This document shows, piece after piece, positions 8,910-21,436 of a stretch of 64,000 nt of DNA. The DNA is from Rana temporaria. Lineage: Eukaryota; Chordata; Amphibia; Anura; Ranidae. Under the pieces are notes generated by a model. It did no database searches and was not told where the DNA came from. It was given only the letters and a program-made list of their open reading frames with translations. The position numbers and the translations under genes are program-made. How positions within the stretch are numbered: position 1 is the stretch's first letter; every line of letters starts with the position of its first letter. The stretch is taken from the NCBI RefSeq assembly GCF_905171775.1, contig NC_053494.1:122045528-122109527 (forward strand), written 5' to 3'.

Positions 8910-9638
8910 TAACGTAGATTCGCCTATCTTTAGGCGGGCGTAGCGCATCTCAGATACACTACGCCGCCGTAACTTAGAGAGGCATGTCCCGTATTGTCAA
9001 AGAACGTGCGCTTTAAGTTACGCCGGCGTAGTGTAACTGGGCCGGTGTAAGCCCGCCTAATTCAAATGTGGAAGTGGTGGGCGTGTTTAATGGAAATTAA
9101 TCGTGACCCCACGTAATCAACGCTTTTAACGAACGGTGCATGCGCCGTCCGTGGACGTATCCCAGTGCGCATGCTCCAAATTACACCGCAAAGACTCAAT
9201 GCTTTTGACGTGAACGCAACTTACGCACAGCCCCTTACGCAAACAACGTAAAACATGAAAAATTTGACGCTGTTATGACGTCCATACCGAACATTGGTAC
9301 GCCTCATCTACGCCTCATAGAGCAGGGGTAACTTTACGCCCAAAAAAGCCTTACGTAAACGACGTAAAAAAATGCGCCGGGTGCACGTTCGTTTGAGAAT
9401 CGGCGTATCTAGCTCATTACCATATGCGACGCGTAAATCAAAGGAAGCACCACCTAGCGGCCAGTGTAAATATGCAACTTAGATACGACGGCGTAAGAGA
9501 CTTACGCCGGTCGGATCTAAGACAAATCTATGCGTAACTGATTCAAAGAATCAGGCGCATAGATACGACGCCTCACACTCAGACTTACGACGGCGTATCT
9601 GGAGATACGCCGGCGTAACTCCTTTGAGAATCTGGGCC
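8910..9638. mobile_element. Palindromic MITE, family B ('ggccagattc' ends)
   Basis: About 730 bp, ending in gagaatctgggcc, with a diverged left end (agattcgcct). It is rich in tacgccggcgtaa-type words read alike on both strands. Family B has about eleven copies in this window and is, to my knowledge, very abundant in ranid frogs. Superfamily unknown. Confidence 0.65.
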
Positions 9639-9874
9639 TAATAGTTTAATGGGAAATTATATTTACAGTCCAGCTGATTGGCCGGTCTTTAGAATTACAA
9701 TAGAGCTTTGTTTTATTAAGATTCATATTAATGATGACAAACTAAGCATGCCAGATCAGAGTATCCAGGAAATCTCAGATCAAAGGTCAAGCCATAATGA
9801 CTGTCCAATGTAACACACAGAGAGCTCCCACATGCTGTATTAATAAAACTGACAGCAGCTTCATTTGAATCATT

Positions 9875-10588
9875 GGCCCAGATTCAAGTAGAATCGCGCA
9901 ATATTTGCGTGGGCAAAGAGCAAATTTTTTTCTCTGCGCCCACGCAAATATTGCGCTTTGCCCGCGTTTCACGGAGCAGTTGCTCCGTAAATTGCGCGGG
10001 CAATATGCTAAGCAGCCGGGCGCATTGCCGGGGGCGGAAATCATTTAAATTAGGCGCGCTCCCGCGCCGAGCGAACAGCGCATGCTCCGTCGGGAAACTT
10101 TCCCGACGTGCATTGCGGCAAATGACGTCGCAAGGACGTCATTTGCTTGTAAGTGAACGTGAATGGCGTCCAGCGCCATTCACGGTTCACTTACGTAAAC
10201 GACGTTAAATTTGAACGTCGCGAGCGGGAGGCGCAGCTATACTTTAGCATTGGCTGCGCCTGCTATTAGCAGGAGCAACCTTATGCTAAAGGCGCCGTAC
10301 GGAAACTCCGTACCTTGCGTAGGCAGGGCCCGCGCAACTTTTGTGAATCGGTGGTAGTATGCAATTTGCATACTACACGCCGATCACAAAGGCCGCGCCC
10401 CCTAGCGGCCAACGCAAGAATGCAGCCTGGGATGTGAAGGCATAAGGAGGCTTATGTTTATCACATCCTAGGCTGCATTCGGTGTAACGAGGTTCCTGAA
10501 TCAGGAGCACTCGTTACACCGGAGCAAGTAAGCACTTGCGCCGCGCAACTATGGTTGCGCGGGCGCAAGTGCTTCTTGAATCTGGGCC
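9875..10588. mobile_element. Palindromic MITE, family B
   Basis: 714 bp bounded by ggcccagattcaag and cttgaatctgggcc. The interior is built of GC-rich words (cgcgcaa, gcgcc) different from neighbouring copies, but shares the central 'cccctagcggcc' type segment. No clear target duplication. Confidence 0.75.
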
Positions 10589-11294
10589 ACTGTTTTCCAA
10601 AATTGTACCAAAATGAGTTTCCTTGGATATCCAGACAGGTATCTGAATTTTATTTTCTACAGTATTCTTTTACTCCACCTTTGTTTATGTGAGGTCATCT
10701 GAGGGTAGGTTTGTAAACCCTTGATTAGGGGAGGTAAATATATTTTAATTAGGTAATTATGCAAATGTTGTGTTTATTATTGTAAATATATTGTGTATTG
10801 TTGTCTAAAAATGAACATACTTAAGTGTCATTTACTTGTGTAGTACAAAACAACAAACTATAGAATCCTGTAGTTGTGAAGAGTATAATGTGCTCTAGAA
10901 AATGACAGCAACACATAGGGACTGTCAGCTGGGATCCATAAACGTGTATATGTATAGCCAAAAATGTATTTTAAACAAGCCGTTTTTCTTCTTGACGCTT
11001 TTACTGGTCTCTCCTTCCTTACTCACCAACAGTTATTTATTTGTTGTGATAATGCATTGCCTGCCTGCAAACCTCTCGCAAATGTATATAAATCCCATCA
11101 ATATGGACTCCTGTGAAGATATATCAAAGGATCTAATTCTGCATTGCTCCACCAGAAATGGACAAATCGTTTCTGCTGTGTCCACTGGGATCCTTGATCT
11201 GCAATGAGACTTCTTCAAAATCTGATAGTTTTGTTAACTGATAGGCTGACTGGAAAATATTGGAGTTTCTGTTTAGAAATGTATTGTTTGTGTA
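10589..11294. other. No recognisable feature
   Basis: AT-rich sequence with no repeat or domain I can name. The 101-codon plus frame at 10902-11207 contains a hydrophobic stretch, but nothing supports it as a gene. Confidence 0.5.
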
Positions 11295-11925
11295 CAGGGC
11301 CGTTTGAAGGAATTTGGGGGCCCCAAGCAAAATGGACATGGAGGCCCCCAAACCCCAGAAACCCCGACCCCCCCCCCCCCCCCCGGCACGCACGCAAAGC
11401 CTACAGGAACCACAGCATAGGGATACAGTTTAAGTTCACCCATACGTTATATAAATAAAAAAGGTTTACAGTGCAAATACTGCTGTTGCATATAATGTGC
11501 ATAAAATTTGAACAATTTCAACAATTGAACATTTGCAAAAAACACCACTGTACCATAAAATCAATTAATATACATAAAAAAGTGCACAATAACTAAATCC
11601 AACATATTTCTTACTCCCCCCTCCCACCCCACAGCAGGTGCCCCCATCAGAGTCCCCCCACAGCAGGTGTCCCCATCAGAGTCCCCCCCCCCACAGCAGG
11701 TGTCCCCATCTAGGGTGACCACATTTCCAAACTGCCATTCAGGGACAATTTTGCCAAGGACCAGGGGGTCGTGTTGAATGTAATTTCAGGGTTGGCGGGA
11801 TTTCGGTGCAGGGTGTTTTGTCAGGTGAATGGCTGGTTATAGCACTTATATCATCCAAATACCATGCTTGGAATATAATTCCATTATTACATTATTATTT
11901 ACATTACATTATTACCCCTCCACTA

Positions 11926-12165
11926 AGTATAGGCCCCCTACCTCAGTACGGACCCCCCTCTCCACTAAGTATAGGCCCCCTACCTCAGTACGGACCCCCT
12001 CCCTCAGTACGGACCCCCTCTCCACTAAGTATAGGCCCCCTACCTCAGTACGGACCCCCTCCCTCAGTACGGACCCCCTCCCTCAGTACGGACCCCCTCT
12101 CCACTAAGTATAGGCCCCCTACCTCAGTACGGACCCCCTCCCTCAGTACGGACCCCCCCTCCAAT
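11926..12165 (+). repeat. Minisatellite of two interleaved units
   Basis: Alternating units of about 20 bp (cctccctcagtacggacccc) and about 27 bp (ctccactaagtatagg with cccctac). Reading frames across it are open in several phases and are not genes. Confidence 0.9.
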
Positions 12166-12275
12166 AAGTATATACCCCCGCAGATATCATACAAGAGGTT
12201 GTCAGAGTCTGCAGACATGATACAGAAAATGCTCAGAGACCAGTGTGCCACTTTCCACCTGTAGCCTGCCTCCAA

Positions 12276-13322
12276 ATGTCAGGGGTCCATGCTGGGACAT
12301 GTAGTCCTTCAATATGGGGGGGATAACATTCCTAGATGTCAGGGGTTCATGCTTGGACCTGTAGTTCTTTACTTTTGGGGGGTCACATCCCAAAGGTGAA
12401 GGACTACAAGTCCCAGCATGAGCCCCTGACATCTAGGAATGTGATCCCCCCCCATATTGAAGGACTACAAGTCCCAGCATGAACCCCTGATATCTAGGAA
12501 TGCGATCCCCCCATATTGAAGGACTACAGGTCCCAGCATGGACCCCTGACATCTAGGAATGTGATCCCCCCCATATTGAAGGACTACAGGTCCCAGCATG
12601 GACCCCTGACATCTAGGAATGTGATCCCCCCATATTGAAGGACTACAGGTCCCAGCATGGACCCCTGACATCTAGGAATGTGACCCCCCCATATTGAAGG
12701 ACTACAGGTCCCAGCATGGACCCCTGACATCTAGGAATGTGATCCCCCCATATTGAAGGACTACAGGTCCAAGCATGAACCCCTGACATCTAGGAATGTT
12801 ATCCCCCCCATATTGAAGGACTACAGGTCCCAGCATGGACCCCTGACATCTAGGAATGTGATCCCCCCATATTGAAGGACTACAGGTCCCAGCATGGACC
12901 CCTGACATCTAGGAATGTGATCCCCCCCATATTGAAGGACTACAGGTCCCAGCATGGACCCCTGACATCTAGGAATGTGATCCCCCCATATTGAAGGACT
13001 ACAGGTCCCAGCATGGACCCCTGACATCTAGGAATGTGATCCCCCCATATTGAAGGACTACAGGTCCCAGCATGGACCCCTGACATCTAGGAATGTGATC
13101 CCCCCATATTGAAGGACTACAGGTCCCAGCATGGACCCCTGACATCTAGGAATGTGATCCCCCCCATATTGAAGGACTACAGGTCCCAGCATGGACCCCT
13201 GACATCTAGGAATGTGATCCCCCCCATATTGAAGGACTACAGGTCCCAGCATGGACCCCTGACATCTAGGAATGTGATCCCCCCCATATTGAAGGACTAC
13301 AGGTCCCAGCATGGACCCCTGA
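12276..13322. repeat. 59-60 bp minisatellite with an inverted first section
   Basis: About 15 units containing ggactacaggtcccagcatg and cccctgacatctaggaatg. Units from about 12395 to 13320 face one way. The first two units (12276-12376) face the other way, so the array begins with a palindromic switch. Units differ mainly in the length of a C run. Long open frames here are by-products. Confidence 0.9.
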
Positions 13323-14112
13323 GAATTACTGTGAGCTCATAGATTTCACATGCTAATACTGGGACCTGTAGTTCACTGATTGAGGGGGGCATCTTCAGTT
13401 CTGGGGGGGTTCATGCTGGGACCTGTAGTCCTTAACTTTGGGGGGGGGGGGGTCACATCCCAGCATGAACCTTGCCCTGATATTTAAGGATCTGTCCTCC
13501 TTCCATCCCTCGAGGGTGTAATCTCATCTGTTGGTGTCCTCTTATCAGTGTTTGCTCCAGGCTGACACACACTCGGAGCTCCTGTGAAGTGCTGACAGTT
13601 CAGCACAGCACGCTGGCTGCTGGGGGAGATCTAACTGAACATTTTAACCCCAAACTGCCATGGTGAGTGCATCGGTTTGTACTTGCCTTTTATTATCCTT
13701 TCCTTCATGAATTTATGCATTCTGCTGTTTGGACGCAGGGAAGAGGTGGGTGGAGCAAATCAGTAGGTACTGAGGAGGAAGTTAACACATGGGGAAGAGG
13801 TGGGACAGCCTACCTCCTCCTCGTACATGCAGAATACACAACAGCCGCCAGGCGCGAGGGGGGGCCCCCCCTGCACAATCAGGACTAACGATCAGGATAC
13901 CCTGGCGCTCTGCGGCGCCGTAGCCAGAGTGGACAGGCACGCGGGCTGCTGCTTGGGGGCCCCCTGACCAGGTCGGGGCCCCAAGCAGTTGCTTGTATTG
14001 CCTGTCCTGTTCCGACGGGCCTGTTTGTGTAAAAGGTTTGCTGCTGTCAGAGAGAATAATGTTCTATGTACATCAGTTGGTCCCAGTGGAATTTTAAGCT
14101 AATATTTATATC

Positions 14113-14240
<128 letters not shown>

Positions 14241-14477
14241 AACAACATTGAGACAATACAGACAAATTGTGCAAACAAAACAAAATCCAAGAAATTATAA
14301 TCTAGATATGTGTTGAAATTGGGTATTTTAGAGATGCAAGGGTTGTAAGAAGTGCCTACTTGGGGTAGAGTTAGGGCTACATAACTGAAAAAATTGGGCA
14401 ACAGTCTCCCACATGAGCAATTTTTGCACAATGAATTACCTACTCCCATTAAAGTCTACAGAGAAGAAGCAAGTAGA

Positions 14478-14615
14478 TTAACCACTTAAGAAGGATTTGC
14501 CCCTTAATGACCAGGCCATGTTTTGCTATATGGCACTGCGTAGTTTTAACTCACAATTGAGCAGTCGTGTGACACTGTACCCAAACAAAATTTATGTCCT
14601 TTTTTTCCTCAAAAA
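14478..14615 (+). mobile_element. Family C left-end fragment
   Basis: Starts at attaaccacttaag and continues with the ggcactgcgtagtttta and cccaaacaaaatt segments seen in the longer family C copies. It stops where the hAT transposase remnant begins. Confidence 0.6.
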
Positions 14616-15199
14616 GGGTGAGGCAAATCTCCAACGAGGCAGGATGTTCTCCAGAGGCAGCCATCATGGAAGAGTAGAGAGCAGCCACTCTATTCCATCA
14701 CATTGTGGAGCTGTTATCTCCCAACCCACTTCCCACAGATCAGCGTCTGGGCCTTTTTTAGCACATGTGCAGCTGATTGCACTGTTCCAATTTGCAAACT
14801 TTTCCTCAAGCAGATAAAGCATGGCAAAAACACCAGCCATTTTAATACCACATGCTTGACAAGGCATTTAACCTCCCACCACTCAGCCCGTTTGGAAGAG
14901 CAGCTGAAATCCACACAAAAGGGTCTTCACCTCCTCACTCCTCACTTTTCTGGCCTACCCCCGGCAGCCTCCACTAACAGGGATGATGGTATAGTGAAGG
15001 GTGTCACAGGTCCTTGCAGTACATCTGCCAGCAGCACTCCACCATAGACCATAGTATAGCAGGCAAATTTCTCTGCCCCAGCTGCTGGAACGAAAAAAAA
15101 AAAATACAGTCCCTGCCACCCACATGTCCAGTGTTTAAATTCCAGCTTGTCCAAATAATAAAAGCTTGCAGGCAAAATCAATTAATTTATTTTTTCTTT

Positions 15200-15345
15200 C
15201 TAAATGTATATTTTACTGCAGCAGGTTCTATACACAGTTACAGGTGTGCCACTTTATAGGCAGACTAAGGGGACCCCCCATACACTATATTTAAAAGAAT
15301 TTTTCATTTTTATTGTTTCACTTTAAGCATCATTAAATCACTGCT
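15200..15345 (+). mobile_element. Family H repeat fragment
   Basis: Shares ccactttataggcagacta, cactatatttaaaa and caatcactgctc-type text with 33300-33480 and 48780-48910. High-copy noncoding repeat of unknown class. Confidence 0.55.
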
Positions 15346-15351
15346 CACTTA

Positions 15352-15560
15352 ACCACTTCCAGACCGCCACCATCAGTATACGAATACTGGGGTTATGGGA
15401 GAAGATAACTACCATAACTTAAACGGCGGACAGTCCGCTTTAGGATAAAAGTGGTATCTTTGGTGGATTTGACGCAAGATCACTTTTATCAGCGGCAGGA
15501 GAGGTGCCCACCCCCCTCCCACTGCGTTCTGGTCATCTCCAAGCCAAACTTGGATGGTGG
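15352..15560 (+). mobile_element. Family C end fragment
   Basis: Begins ttaaccacttccagaccgcc, matching the inverted end of family C (gcggtcgggaagtggttaa at 26045). Ends indistinctly. Confidence 0.45.
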
Positions 15561-17297
15561 GGTCAACTAAATAATTTCAGCACAGCCCCAGTAACTTGAT
15601 GTGGGAGAATGTGCAATCATTTTTATTTTGATATGCTGAGGAAAAGAGCTCCAGGAGCATAGAGGGAGGGGACAACAAGCAAGGAGCAGTAATTGCCATT
15701 GATGTTCTTGCAGCTACAGCTTACTTCAAAGTGGGCTTGAGCAATGAGGAAACTGGGATGATCAGGTGGCAGAATGAACCTGGGTGCCAAAAATGATAGA
15801 GGAGAAAAGTGTGGGGGGAGCCACAGCAGCATTTTGAGAAGATTTTATTAATGAGCAGGGATAGCTTGCAGAGGAGTGGAGGGATCAGACATCCTATTCC
15901 ATTGGATAACACTGTCCTACAGGTTCAGGCCACTGCTATAACAGGGGGCTGCCACACAATGCTCAGCAGTCTGGACTTTTTTTTTTTTTTTTCACATATG
16001 CTTCCAACTGCACTGTAATGGTTTGCAATATCTGCCTTTAGAGCATCAAGCATATTAAATCTACTTATTATTTGGGTACCACATGCATGAGGAGATGCAG
16101 GATTCTTTACCACAAAGCTTGGTGGAAGCAGCACATCAATAATACTGGTCATCAGTATAGACCTGAACTCCTGTGGCGATAGAGATGGAAGATTTAGGAG
16201 GCTTGCCTTATGACACAACAAGAGGATAGAAGGAAGAGCAAGGGGCCACTGAGTAGGTCCAAGTGTAGGCTTAAATATTACCCATAGGACTCCTAACCAC
16301 ACCTATGCCATCAGCAGCCTTGACCAGGCAGGTATATCATTTCTACAGCTGCTGGAGTGGAAGAAAAAGTTGTCCCCCAATCATTTCCATACCCAGCGTT
16401 TGAATGCAAGCTTTGCAAAACTGCTGGCTTTACAGCTGCTCCCATTTCAGCTGGTGGTTTCAGACCCCTTAAGTGAGTTTATGAGCTATGCTGCACCACA
16501 GTTTCAGGCACCTAGCTGTCAGTTTCTCTGCAATCCATTAGCATGCTAAAGATAACGTCTTGGTGTCTCTGGACCATGCAGTAAGAAGCAGAATACAAAT
16601 AACCACAGACACATGCTCCAGCAAGCATGGGCAGGGACATCACATCTCCTTTATGGCCCACTGAGTAATTTGCTTTTGGCGGTATCGCCCTATGTCCCGC
16701 ACCTTGCTGATGCGACATTTCAATCACCTCTACCCCCTACTCCTTAATGGCATCATCTGGTGACACCTCAAAACCACCAGTTCCCCCCAAAGGCCAGAGA
16801 GACTATGCAACAGACCAGGTAAAGAAAATTCTAAACTGTTTGCAACTGGTATTCCTGGAAGACAAGAGTTACATTGGGCGATACTGTTAGTTACTGACAG
16901 ACCCCACATCATCTTGTGTCAGGAAATGTTGATTGTGAAAACCAGTTGTCCATCTTTCAGCAGGGAAAGTTTACACATGTGTCTTGTCTGGCAAATGTTT
17001 TGAACCTGGTGGTGTAGCAGTTACTGGTTACTGGCTTCCAAAATTTCCTACAGCAAGTATAGAGACTGTGTTGGTATAGAGACTGTGTTAATCCAATGCT
17101 TGTGACGCCCAGGTGCACCATCTTGCCAGAGCTTTTAGACCTTATTACAGAGTCATATAGGCATGTAGATCATAATTTCATCCTTTTTTTTTTAATTCTT
17201 TTTATTGATTTTTCACACAAAAAAACACACACACAAGGTAGGCAACATGCCCACCCTGACAGAGGCCACGCAGGGCCGACACACCAACAAGTAACAA

Positions 17298-17759
17298 TTA
17301 CAATTCTGGCAAATTTGGGTTTAACCACAGTGGAGCCGAGGGCGAAACCCCCAAATAGGAAGGTGACATCATGGTGGTAGCAACCTCCCATGTCCTGATG
17401 GTAGCTTTCATAGTAGCGGTCAAAGGTAAGGTAGATTTTGGGCCTCTATACAGAGCTAACCTCAGACTTTCATATGAACCCAATAGCGCCGCCTCTAGAA
17501 TAGTGGCCGTGTCCCCCTCGTCCGCCAGCAACCAGCGCCTGGCGAACACCATCTGGCCCGCCAGATAATACTTCTGCCAATCCGGAAGTTCCAACCCTCC
17601 CTGACCCCAAGGCTCATGAAGGACCTTAACACCTATTCGGGGTGACTGTGGCGACCAGATAAAAGCCCATATTATACCATTCAACGACGTGAAGAAAGAT
17701 TTGGGAATCCACACAGGGGAGTGGCGCAGATAGTATAAGAGTACAGGTAAAAATGTCAT
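17298..17759 (-). pseudogene. L1-like ORF2, C-terminal part
   Basis: 153 codons continuing ORF2 after the frameshift near 17765, with the IPKSFFTSLNGIIWAFIW and GGLELPDWQKYYLAGQ segments usual for the region behind the RT in L1/Tx1 LINEs. The 3' UTR of about 110 bp follows. Confidence 0.85.
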
Positions 17760-17769
17760 TTTAAGTAGG

Positions 17770-19503
17770 CTAACTCTTGAGTGAGTGGGGTAATTTCTTC
17801 CAGGCCTGGACCCGTTGTTTCAGAGTAACCACTAGTGGGAGAAGATTCAATGTCATATAATCAGCAATATCGGCAGTAATTTTAACACCCAAATATGTAA
17901 TAGATGAGACCCACAGCAACGGCAACGCATCATCCCGCTGCAGCTGAGCCTCAGGACCCAGAGGTAATATAGATGACTTGCTCCAATTCACACGCAGGCC
18001 CGAAAAGGAGGTAAACGTATCCAGGATCTGCAGGGCTGCCTTGAGCGACACCCCCGGATCCCTAAGGAAGAGAAGCAGGTCATCTGCATAGAGTGCCACA
18101 CTTTCCATAATTGTTCCAACTCGGACCCCACCCCCCTCTCCAGATAGTCTAAGTGCCTTGGCAATAGGCTCCATCATCAAAGCAAAAAGGAATGGAGAGA
18201 GTGGGCACCCCTGCCTTGTTCCCCTACCAATTTGAAAGAATGGAGACACCTTAAAAACCAACCGGACAGCCGTTGCATACAGCAGTCTAATCCATTTACG
18301 GTAACCAGGACCAAACCCCATTTCCTCTAACACTTTGTGCATGTACTGCCAATCAATGGAATCAAAGGCTTTTTCTATGTCAATGGAAACAATCACTTTA
18401 GCCGGGCAATCAGCATTATCCAATTGGAGATGCATGAATAGCCTTCTCAAGTTTGTGTCCGTCGACATACCAGGCATAAAGCCCGTCTGGTCAACATCCA
18501 CCAGGGTCGAAATGACCCCAGCCAATCTCGACACCAGGACCTTAGTAAGGATCTTGAGATCCATGTTAAGCAGAGCAATAGGCCGATAGGATGAGCACTC
18601 CATCGGGTCCTTGCCTGGTTTTAATAGGAGCACCATGTACGCCTCCATCATGGACTCTGGTAAAGCCCCCGTCTCCCAGCAGTGTCTAAAGAGCCAGTTC
18701 AGTCTAGGTGCCAGTTGGGATTTATAAGTCCTGTAAAAGTCCGCTGGGAAACCATCCGGACCCGGCGCCTTCTGCGGAGGAAAAGCCTGCATTGCTGCCT
18801 CTATCTCAAGAACCAAAATGGGCTTATCCAAAGACGCAGCGTCCTCGTCCAACAGATGGGGCATGGCTACGCCCCTCAACAACTCGTCCAACCCAGCTGA
18901 ATCATACGCCGGGATGGGCGAGTAGAGAGCCGAGTAGTAACTCACAAATTCATCCAGAATTTCCGCAGGATCAGTAACCAGAGCCCCTCCCCTACCCCTC
19001 ACCACAGGTACACTAACTGTCGTTTTTGGTTTCGCAGCGAGATTGGCCAGTAACTTACCATTTTTATCCCCCTCTGAAAAGGTAGTTTCTGCCCTCCTTC
19101 TCACCTCAGTGTGTGCCAGGTTCGAAAAATGTAGGGCAACTGCGCGCCTAGCCTCCAGTAGGGACACATAGTTGGCCTCCGAGGGAGAGTCTGCATGTGC
19201 TTTAGCACTCTCCCGCTCTTTGGCCATCAGAAGTTCACACTCCTGATTATGGTCCCCCCTGGCCGACTTAATGGCTGAGATACACTCCCCCCTTGTCGCT
19301 GCCTTGAAAGCATCCCATACCACTGGAGGTTCGGCCGAACCTTCATTGGTCTCCCAATAAGTAGCCATGGAATTTTTAAGATGTTCTAGTACCTGATCCT
19401 CTACCAACCAGCCTGGTGACAGTCTCCAGCCCCCCCTCGTCCCCAGCTCCGGGAAGGCCAAAGTGGCCATAAGTGGACTGTGGTCCGAGGGGCCCCCTGC
19501 CAA
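17770..19503 (-). pseudogene. L1-like ORF2, reverse transcriptase part
   Basis: 577-codon open stretch that begins at the SDH motif of the endonuclease and covers the reverse transcriptase. Motifs include SYRPIALLN, TGFMPG, SIDIEKAFDS (catalytic Asp), GTRQGCPLSP and ALYADDLLLF (YADD). A stop at 17770 follows a second frameshift; the C-terminal part continues in another frame at 17759-17298. The order and motifs are those of vertebrate L1/Tx1-type LINEs. Confidence 0.92.
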
Positions 19504-20147
19504 GTAAAAACATTTTGTAAAACAGGGGCATTGCCAAACGCCAGGTCTATTCTAGCTGACGATCTATGCGTAGAGGATAAGTGAGAATATGAGGTGACAC
19601 CCGGGTGCTTCCATGTCCACAGTTCCGTCATTCCCGCCACTGATACCCATGAACTGAGATCCCCCGAGGCCGTCCTAGCAGCATTGGAGGAGTCCAGTAC
19701 CGGGTCAAAAATAGCATTAAAATCTCCCATCAGCAGCGTTGGAATATGCAAATAAGGGCCCAGTGTTACCAACAGGTCATACAATAAGCTAGCTTGAAAG
19801 GGAGGTGGCACATACACATTCACCAATAGAAGCTTATGAACTGATATGTTCAAGAGGAGTGCCACGTATCGCCCCCCTGGGTCAGTAAACACCTGGTGAA
19901 CTACACACTGCACAGCTTTACTAATCAGAATTGAAACCCCCCTAGAATAGGTGGAGTAGGTGGAATGAACCGCCCTTTGTATCCAATGCTTACGCAGTGC
20001 CAGGATCTTACTGCCCTCTAGATGGGTCTCCCGGAGGAGAACAATATGTGGCTTGACCTGTTTGAGGTATTGGAATACCGCCGCCCTCTTGAACTTATTT
20101 TTTAAACCTCTGACATTCCATGACAATACCTTAATTCGACTATCCAT
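19401..20147 (-). pseudogene. L1-like ORF2, AP endonuclease part
   Basis: From the ATG at 20147. Endonuclease motifs are visible: WNVRG near residue 11, the catalytic ETH in LLRETHLEG, VNVYVPP, MGDFNA and SARIDLAF. This domain nicks target DNA to prime reverse transcription. A frameshift near 19495 moves the final SDHSPL motif into the next frame, so the domain is split from the RT part. Confidence 0.88.
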
Positions 20148-20241
20148 TATGCAGTTTAAAACAGAACACTCTTAATAACATGACCAGTGAATATTAATGC
20201 ATGAGCAAAAGAAACCCATAATAGCATAATTTCATCCTTAA

Positions 20242-20731
20242 AGTGAGTGTAAAGTTTTGTTTTAAAATTAAATTAAAATAACAAACATAGTATACTTGCC
20301 TCTGTGCAGTTGGTTTTGCACAGAGCAGCCCCAATCCTCCTCTTCTCGGGTTCCCTCTTTGCTGCTACTAGGCACTTCCTCCTATTGAGTCAACAAAGTC
20401 AGTCAACATCTTCCTATGGGGCACTGAAGCTGAGTCACAGCTCTGTGTGTCCATTCAGACACGAAAGCCCCGCCCTGGCCCCGCCCATTCTCTACCCTGA
20501 TTGGCTGACTGACTTTGATCGACAGCCGCAGGAGCCAATGGCACCGCTACTGTGTCTTAGCCAATCAGGAGGAGTGTCCCGGACAGCTTAGACATTCGTG
20601 GACATGGCTGGAGAGAGATAAAGGCTCAGGTAAGTAATTAGGGGATGCTGAGGAGGCTGCTGCCCACAAAATGTTTTAATCTTGATGCATAGAATGCATT
20701 AAGATAAAAAATGTTCTGCCTTTACAACCCT
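20242..20731. mobile_element. TTAA-flanked MITE, family D
   Basis: 490 bp between TTAA at 20238-20241 and 20732-20735, with inverted ends agtgagtgtaaag and ctttacaacccT. Related to 8448-8803. Its left TTAA was split by the L1-like insertion. Confidence 0.7.
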
Positions 20732-20735
20732 TTAA

Positions 20736-21277
20736 GGATCTATATAGAAGCCATTTATTGAAAATCCTATAGTATCTCCCATTATCCAATATGTATTAGA
20801 TTAGTGCCATCCACAGACTCCCAAATGGTTCACCATATCATGAAATTAGAGTATGGAAACTCACATTTGGATTGTTTTTATTGGATATTCATTCAGTTGG
20901 ATACTTTTATGCAAATAAAATCCATCATCTGGTTTTATACTACCGGTATGCGGAGGCATCTCTCTTTTTCTTTTATATTTTAAAAACCACCACTGGTGAG
21001 AAGAGACGGATATTTTTATTTTTTTCGGAAAGCCATGCTTATGATTGCCTAGCACCTGGAGTACCTTCCGAGCTTCCATTATCTGGTATGCTGGATATAC
21101 CGCTGATCTGCAGAGGAGGGGACTGAACAGTCCATTCCTGGAGTATGATCCCGCGGCACTGCTTCCCAAGCCAGATAGATCCACCGCTGTATATTGAGTT
21201 GGATCCATGTCTTTGGGTAAGAGTACCTATCTCTCTCTCCCCCCACTTGGAAGGTGAAGGCACTCCTGGGTGTAGTG
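20736..21277. other. No recognisable feature
   Basis: No domain, repeat or symmetry that I can name. Overlapping open frames around 20861-21208 show no family signature. Confidence 0.5.
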
Positions 21278-21436
21278 CAGGGATATGCAATTAGCGGACC
21301 TCCAGCTGTTGCAGAACTACAAGTCCCATGAGGCATAGCAAGACTCTGACTGCCAAAAACATGAGACCTAGAGGCAGAGGCATGATGGGACTTGTAGTTT
21401 TGCAACAGCTGGAGGTCTGCTAATTGATATCACCTG
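21278..21436. mobile_element. hAT-type palindromic MITE, family E
   Basis: 159 bp, ends cagggatatgcaattag and ctaattgatatcacctg, flanked by a perfect 8 bp duplication gtgtagtg (21270-21277, 21437-21444). Arms contain cctccagctgttgc and acttgtagtt. Relatives at 30011 and 47812. Confidence 0.88.

Larger units (their letters stand above)
11295..14023. mobile_element. Non-autonomous hAT-type element carrying minisatellites
   Basis: 2,729 bp. The left end cagggccgtttga and right end (cgacgggcctg) form an imperfect terminal inverted repeat. It is flanked by a perfect 8 bp duplication, tttgtgta, at 11287-11294 and 14024-14031, as expected for hAT elements. Just inside both ends are ggggccccaagca segments. 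There is no transposase. Most of the interior is tandem repeats (11627-11710, 11926-12165, 12276-13322), a C run at about 11370-11384, and at 11711 a fragment resembling the start of the hAT element at 21801. Confidence 0.85.
14616..17170 (+). pseudogene. Decayed BED-finger hAT transposase gene
   Basis: Two stretches of recognisable hAT transposase remain on the plus strand. Around 14793-14882 is a BED zinc-finger remnant (CKLFLKQIKHGKNTSHFNTT, then TRHLTSHH) in which the second cysteine has become Phe. Around 16580-16680 is a segment like the first catalytic block (QITTDTCSSKHGQGHHISF, then MAHWV). Stops and frameshifts separate them. Between them lie fragments of other repeats (15200-15560). 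The L1-like element has inserted at the right edge. It resembles the ZBED/Tip100-like branch of hAT; exact family undecided. Confidence 0.6.
17186..20224 (-). mobile_element. 5'-truncated L1-like (L1/Tx1) LINE
   Basis: 3,039 bp on the minus strand, flanked by a perfect 15 bp duplication, cataatttcatcctt, at 17171-17185 and 20225-20239. The 3' end has an AATAAA and a short A tail (T run at 17183-17191 on the plus strand, partly within the duplication). ORF2 is nearly complete but broken by two frameshifts. ORF1 and the 5' UTR are missing, about 80 bp upstream of the ORF2 start, as in ordinary 5'-truncated retrotransposition. The insertion point is the TTAA at the end of the family D MITE at 20242. 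Confidence 0.93.

Noticed and set aside
11806..12264. 152-codon and 92-codon Pro/Ser-rich frames
   Set aside because: Produced by the minisatellite at 11926-12165, open in several frames at once.
12465..13342. CRISPR-like regular spacing and long minus-strand frames
   Set aside because: The whole 59-60 bp unit repeats without unique spacers, so it is a minisatellite; the frames repeat the same peptide.
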